A stretch of 64,000 bases of DNA. Origin: Parabacteroides chongii. Its GTDB lineage: Bacteria > Bacteroidota > Bacteroidia > Bacteroidales > Tannerellaceae. Where the stretch lies: positions 2,698,501 to 2,762,500 of the forward strand of contig NZ_CP120849.1 of NCBI RefSeq assembly GCF_029581355.1, written 5' to 3'. A model generated the notes under the pieces. That model worked only from the letters and a program-made list of their open reading frames with translations. It did no database searches and was not told the DNA's origin. The translations under genes were made by a program, and so were the position numbers. Shown piece by piece: positions 60,135 to 64,000 of the stretch (within the stretch, counting starts at the first letter, position 1; each line of letters begins with the position of its first letter).

Positions 60135-61262
60135 TTAGACCCATAAAAGGTCGCTCATTATACTATCCGATATGAAAATTCCGTTGCGGGAGAGCGTCAG
60201 GGTTGCGTCTTTTTCAATAAGAAGTCCTTGTTTGAGGTAGGGGGCAGCCTGCTTTTGGCAATAGATTAATTTGTCGTTTCCGAACTGTCCTTGAATTTCA
60301 GTTAAATTGACGCCCCACATAGTACGAAGACCGGTAATAATGAAATCGTTATAACGGGTGTTTATATCCAGCTCTTCCACCTCTATCTCCGGTGATCCGC
60401 TTTCAATCCCCCGGATATAGGCCGGAAGGGAAGAAACATTCCATTGGCGGCTTTCCCCATTGTAGGAGTGAGCGGACGGACCTGCTCCCAGGTATTTCTT
60501 CCCGGTCCAGTAGGAACTGTTATGACGGGAGATCATTCCGGGACGTGCGAAGTTGGATATTTCGTAATGAAGATAGCCGTTTGCCGTCAGCCGGTCGATC
60601 AGGGAGGTGAAAAGAGATACGCTGACCTCTTCTTCGACAGGAGATATCTTTCCGGCTTCCTTTAATTTATATAAGGCGGTTCCCTCTTCATATATTAAAT
60701 GGTAAGCGGAGATATGGGGAATATCTAGTCGGATGGCCATATCGAGGTTCGACTCCCATTCTTTCAAAGTCTGTCCGGGCAAGCCGTAGATCAGATCGAT
60801 ACTTATATTCGCGAGGTCATTTTCTTTGCATAACTCAACAGCCCGCAAGGCTTGTTCCCGGTCGTGCCGGCGGTTGAGGAAGCGCAGGTCTTCCGCCTTG
60901 AAACTTTGTACCCCCATGCTGATACGGTTGAAAGGAAATCTGCGAAGGCCGGTAACATACTCGGGTGTCATATCATCCGGATTGGCTTCGAGTGTGACCT
61001 CCTTGCAACCGGATGTGTCGAATAAGCGTTGTATGGCATCAAATATACGTTCGAAGTCAGTGGCTTGTAGTTGGGAGGGAGTTCCACCTCCGAAGTAGAT
61101 CGTTTCTAACGGTTCATTGCCGATGTAATCCTTTCTTATTTCCAGTTCACGGATAAGGGCAGTTACATATGGTTCCTTGTATTTCATTTCCGTGTTGGAA
61201 AAGAAATCGCAATACAAACATCGTTTGGCACAGAACGGAACGTGTATATAAAGACCTGCCAT
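60135..61262 (-). CDS. hemW: Radical SAM heme chaperone HemW
   Basis: A 375-residue radical SAM protein with the HemN/HemW-type CxxxCxxC motif in VPFCAKRCLYCDFFS near residue 10, followed by LETIYFGGGTPSQLQATDFERIF and VQSFKAEDLRFLNRRHD. HemW inserts heme into respiratory enzymes rather than acting as coproporphyrinogen oxidase. The N-terminus starting MAGLYIHVPF, without the ~50 residues that precede it in HemN, favours HemW. It is last of the wzi-lipocalin-hemW set on the minus strand. Confidence 0.93.
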   Translation of the reverse strand: MAGLYIHVPFCAKRCLYCDFFSNTEMKYKEPYVTALIRELEIRKDYIGNEPLETIYFGGGTPSQLQATDFERIFDAIQRLFDTSGCKEVTLEANPDDMTPEYVTGLRRFPFNRISMGVQSFKAEDLRFLNRRHDREQALRAVELCKENDLANISIDLIYGLPGQTLKEWESNLDMAIRLDIPHISAYHLIYEEGTALYKLKEAGKISPVEEEVSVSLFTSLIDRLTANGYLHYEISNFARPGMISRHNSSYWTGKKYLGAGPSAHSYNGESRQWNVSSLPAYIRGIESGSPEIEVEELDINTRYNDFIITGLRTMWGVNLTEIQGQFGNDKLIYCQKQAAPYLKQGLLIEKDATLTLSRNGIFISDSIMSDLLWV

Positions 61263-61314
61263 ATCGGACTGATTTAGTTATTTCGATAACAAATGTAGGT
61301 AAAAAAGCTGCTTA

Positions 61315-61758
61315 TCAAAAACTCCGGAATGTTAACGTTGCATAGTCCGACCGGAGAATTAAGGATTTACCGTCTGCTTTGATTACGTCGAATACTGTTT
61401 CTGTACTGTCCATGCCGAAAGGCAGGAGCTGCTCGCGAGTGGCCAATGTGTTTGTATTGTAGGGAACACTAAACTCTTTTACTGTAATCTTTTCGGCCTC
61501 CTGGTCGTAATTGAAACGGCCGACGAAAGTACCGTATTTGTTCTCACTTTTATCTCTGATTTCTACCAACTGTAATTGTATGGCATAATATATACGTTCG
61601 CACGGGTGAATGGTTCCGTCCGTCGTTTCGAAATGCATCAACTGCCATTGTCCGTCAGCATTGCCGTTTATCGGTGCCTTCTCGCAGCCGCTTGAAAAGA
61701 CGGTAAGGAAAAGAAGTACGATAAATATATTCAGATTCTTTATCATTGTCGGTTTCAT
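61315..61758 (-). CDS. Lipocalin-like lipoprotein
   Basis: A 147-residue lipoprotein: the signal LLFLTVFSSGC puts the lipobox Cys at residue 25 (an in-frame Met at position 5 may be the true start). The mature part is a small beta barrel (GQWQLMHFETTDGTIHPCERIYYAIQLQLVEI) of the lipocalin-like type common in Bacteroidales. It is 5 bp downstream of the Wzi-family gene and so co-transcribed with it. The role is unknown. Confidence 0.75.
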   Translation of the reverse strand: MKPTMIKNLNIFIVLLFLTVFSSGCEKAPINGNADGQWQLMHFETTDGTIHPCERIYYAIQLQLVEIRDKSENKYGTFVGRFNYDQEAEKITVKEFSVPYNTNTLATREQLLPFGMDSTETVFDVIKADGKSLILRSDYATLTFRSF

Positions 61759-61763
61759 ATATT

Positions 61764-63254
61764 TTATTTCAGGATGATTCCCTCTTTTTTGATTGTTAGC
61801 ATGCCGCCGGTGTTATTTCCTAAATAAGTTCCGTGGTCGAGTCCAAGGGCTGCAGAGACAGACCATCCCCGTAACTTCCGCGGACTGTATGTGACTTCAT
61901 ACAGCGAGTTGAACTGTTTGCAAACTTCATCCAACGGATTATCGTACGTTCCCCAATGTCTGGAATAGCTCATCAGCACGCGATAGCTTATTTCTTTTGA
62001 CGGATTTCCACTGAATCCGATGTGTTGTGATAATACACGGTTGCTTCTGAGCAATAGACTTTTATCTTCATTATAGATAGGTCCGGGTAAAAGAGGATTC
62101 CCCATTCCCATACCCCAATGTTGCCAGCTTTGATAATAGTAGTTATTATAATAATTGTCTTTGGCACTGATTTGGTATTCGTCGAAATGACCGGCAAAAC
62201 CGTCGTAAAGCATTGGCCCGGTTTGGTCTTTGGTTGCCAGTCCTTCCCATACAAAGGTGCTGATCCAGCGGTTGTGCGGGAAGATCACTTCCAAGCCGAT
62301 ATGTCCGTCTTTCCATCGTCCGTACTCAAAGAACATTTGGGAGTGGTCGTCGAAGAAATGTTCATAATATCCCCTGAATTTCCAGTCGTTCAGGTAGTAG
62401 TTTAATGCAATGTTCCAGCTGCCCACATGATTGCCTAGGATATTGACCTGTTCCCCCATGGGAGTATCATCACCCCCCTTCCCGGGAATAAGTACATCGA
62501 AGAAATCTTTGACCCCGACAGGCATTGTATATATTTGTCTTTTCTGATGGTTGGCATCATTTTCGTAGACTGTGCCGCCGAACTGTGCCGCCATGATCAT
62601 TCCGAAGTCGAGCTCCAAAGGAAACTTCTCCTTTTTGCCGATACGGAATAAGAGGGACTTGCTATGATACAATACATCTTCTACATATTGCTTGTTGACG
62701 GCGACATAATCACGTTGCCAGCGGTCGTCGGTAAAACGTCCGTAAGCGATGTACCCTTTCACCTTCAACCAGGCATTGGTAAAAGGAATATTGGTGAACT
62801 CCTCGATCCCCACTCTTACCTGGGGGACGGGGCGGGTATTATTTCCCTCTACCATTCCGCCGCTGCTTAGTTGCGGATTTTTCCCGAAAGGATCGCGTTC
62901 TTTGCTGCCGATACTCATTGTCAGACATTGCCAGGATATGTCCGCATAGGCCTGTTGAATGATAAAAGCGGAAGTATTGTTTGCCGCTGTAGCCAAATCG
63001 AGACCAGTCCGTATATCCCAGTGATGGTTCAACTTTTTGGAGAAGGTAAGCCCGGTTTTCAGATAGATGCTGTTCGGCTCGATACTGGACAGACCGTTCC
63101 TGTTGGCAGTAAACCAAAGCGGGGCATAATTACCTCCTCCGGCAGTAGCACCAGTTTCTACATGATAGGTAAGAGACGGGTCTGTTGTTTGTCCATATAA
63201 TAATGTAGTGTGACAGCAGATAGCCAGTAATACAGTTCGTAATTTGTGAATCAT
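61764..63254 (-). CDS. Capsule assembly Wzi family outer-membrane protein
   Basis: A 496-residue protein with a signal peptide (residues 1-21, ending LLYGQ). The mature chain is a long series of beta strands with aromatic ends, opening with HVETGATAGGGNYAPLWFTANRNG and including LELDFGMIMAAQFGG and SWNIALNYYLNDWKFRGYYEHFFDDHSQM, as in Bacteroidales Wzi-family barrels. Wzi in enterobacteria helps attach capsule to the surface. In this phylum many Wzi-like proteins have unproven roles. No capsule locus is in the window. Confidence 0.85.
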   Translation of the reverse strand: MIHKLRTVLLAICCHTTLLYGQTTDPSLTYHVETGATAGGGNYAPLWFTANRNGLSSIEPNSIYLKTGLTFSKKLNHHWDIRTGLDLATAANNTSAFIIQQAYADISWQCLTMSIGSKERDPFGKNPQLSSGGMVEGNNTRPVPQVRVGIEEFTNIPFTNAWLKVKGYIAYGRFTDDRWQRDYVAVNKQYVEDVLYHSKSLLFRIGKKEKFPLELDFGMIMAAQFGGTVYENDANHQKRQIYTMPVGVKDFFDVLIPGKGGDDTPMGEQVNILGNHVGSWNIALNYYLNDWKFRGYYEHFFDDHSQMFFEYGRWKDGHIGLEVIFPHNRWISTFVWEGLATKDQTGPMLYDGFAGHFDEYQISAKDNYYNNYYYQSWQHWGMGMGNPLLPGPIYNEDKSLLLRSNRVLSQHIGFSGNPSKEISYRVLMSYSRHWGTYDNPLDEVCKQFNSLYEVTYSPRKLRGWSVSAALGLDHGTYLGNNTGGMLTIKKEGIILK

Positions 63255-63272
63255 GAAATATAAGTAAATGCG

Positions 63273-63328
63273 AACTTTCGCAAGAAAGTTAATGACGACA
63301 AATGTACAAAATATTCAGTAAATACAAG
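63273..63328 (-). promoter_or_regulatory. Promoter and leader hairpin of the wzi gene
   Basis: Minus-strand TACATTTG (63299-63306), with CTTG 18 nt upstream (63325-63328). The short leader contains a perfect 7-bp hairpin AACTTTC-GCAA-GAAAGTT (63273-63290). Confidence 0.5.
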
Positions 63329-63367
63329 GCCTGCTGCATAACATAGTTCTCAAACACGGGGCGATAA

Positions 63368-63397
63368 TTGCTTTTTTCCTGTACATTCTCTAATTTG
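63368..63397 (+). promoter_or_regulatory. Candidate promoter of the EF-G2 gene
   Basis: TTG (63368-63370), 20 nt, then TAATTTG (63391-63397), one base short of the consensus. The leader holds a 5-bp hairpin CGTGA/TCACG (63404-63418). Confidence 0.45.
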
Positions 63398-63457
63398 CGG
63401 CCTCGTGAGCAATTCACGTAATGATATTTATTGTTAAACTCAAAAATACCTGATATC

Positions 63458-64000
63458 ATGAAAGTATACCAAACAAACGAAATTAAGAACATCTCTATCT
63501 TGGGAAGTTCGGGCTCTGGGAAAACCACTCTCGCTGAAGCGATGCTTTACGAGGGTGGAGTTATAAAACGTCGCGGCTCTGTAGACGCAGGGAATACGGT
63601 GAGCGACTATTTCCCGGTTGAGAAGGAGTATGGCTACTCAGTGTTCTCAACCGTTTTCAGTGTTGAATGGCAGGACAGGAAGTTGAATTTCATCGATTGT
63701 CCGGGTTCGGATGACTTTATCGGTGGAGCTGTTTCAGCTTTGAACGTGACCGATACGGCACTGATGGTATTGAATGCCCAGTATGGTGTGGAAGTGGGAA
63801 CATTGAACCAGTTCCGGTATACAGAACAATTTCATAAACCCGTTATTTTCGTTGTCAATCAATTAGATAACGATAAGGCGGACTACGACGGAACAATTGC
63901 CCAGCTGAGAGATCAGTTCGGTAGCAAGATCGTTCCTATCCAATATCCGATCAGTACGGGAACTTCTTTCAACGCCGTTGTCGACGTATTGAAGATGAAG
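63458..64000 (+). CDS. fusA2: EF-G paralogue (EF-G2 type), 5' part
   Basis: 181 codons are present; the gene runs past the window. The N-terminal GTPase-like domain is recognisable but altered. The P-loop reads GSSGSGKT (residues 16-23), where classical EF-G has A-H-V/I-D-A-G-K-T. The switch II motif DTPGH is DCPGS, with Ser84 in place of the catalytic His. NKxD is NQLD (134-137). The Bacteroides EF-G2 paralogue is reported to support translation without GTPase activity during starvation, and this sequence has the matching loss. The symbol is given on that basis. The gene diverges from wzi. Confidence 0.85.
   Translation, partial: MKVYQTNEIKNISILGSSGSGKTTLAEAMLYEGGVIKRRGSVDAGNTVSDYFPVEKEYGYSVFSTVFSVEWQDRKLNFIDCPGSDDFIGGAVSALNVTDTALMVLNAQYGVEVGTLNQFRYTEQFHKPVIFVVNQLDNDKADYDGTIAQLRDQFGSKIVPIQYPISTGTSFNAVVDVLKMK

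Overview
The window is a stretch of a Bacteroidales chromosome, most likely a Parabacteroides. The main grounds are two large secreted proteins ending in the Parabacteroides-typical DUF6383-like tail, parts of a type IX secretion system (PorQ and a PorE-like lipoprotein), a zinc-ribbon-free ExbB/ExbD/TonB set, MeaB, a Wzi-family barrel and an EF-G2-like gene. Many genes are also preceded by the Bacteroidetes promoter form (TTTG about 19 nt before TAnnTTTG) and lack Shine-Dalgarno sites. The genus is an inference; the order is secure. No rRNA, CRISPR array, complete insertion sequence or prophage was seen.

Layout. 1-3621: 3' part of a giant secreted DUF6383 protein, followed by a structured 3' element and terminator. 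3950-7529: an unknown small gene, DoxX, a PepSY-like periplasmic protein and a response regulator/histidine kinase pair. 7655-7935: three identical tRNA-Val genes on the minus strand. 8107-12531: purB with a possible leader peptide, an RluB-type pseudouridine synthase with a long disordered head, and asnS. 12614-19035 (mostly minus): Lrp regulator, GNAT enzyme (plus), ExbD-ExbD-membrane protein-ExbB, tRNA-Ser, TatD, polyprenyl synthase and TonB. 19257-22948 (plus): porQ, cmk, ispH, pfkA. 23020-33080 (minus): meaB, two DUF1573 proteins, a 1885-residue alpha-2-macroglobulin-like protein, folA and thyA.

33081-49740 is the most distinctive part: an 828-bp gene-poor region with repeats, then three consecutive giant secreted proteins (1711, 2222 and 1233 residues). 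The first ends in the DUF6383-like tail, the other two in classical type IX (type A) C-terminal sorting domains, with MBG-type beta repeats. Together with PorQ (19257) and the PorE-like lipoprotein (51846) this suggests a cell surface built by type IX secretion. The two DUF6383 genes, 35 kb apart, share a colinear non-coding 3' element with a 25-nt identity.

49916-64000: galactose mutarotase lipoprotein; a 198-nt imperfect palindrome inside the leader region of a small helical protein; the PorE-like lipoprotein; queA; a DUF2027/Smr protein; a 124-nt hairpin made of 21-nt repeats that also encodes a 45-residue heptad-repeat ORF; a CYTH protein; a DPP11-like S46 peptidase; a Zeta-toxin-like kinase with a 56-residue partner; hemW; a lipocalin-like lipoprotein; a Wzi-family barrel; and the 5' part of an EF-G paralogue whose DTPGH histidine is replaced by serine.

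Coordinates, reading frames, repeats and palindromes were read directly from the sequence. Family names come from motif recognition without database searching.
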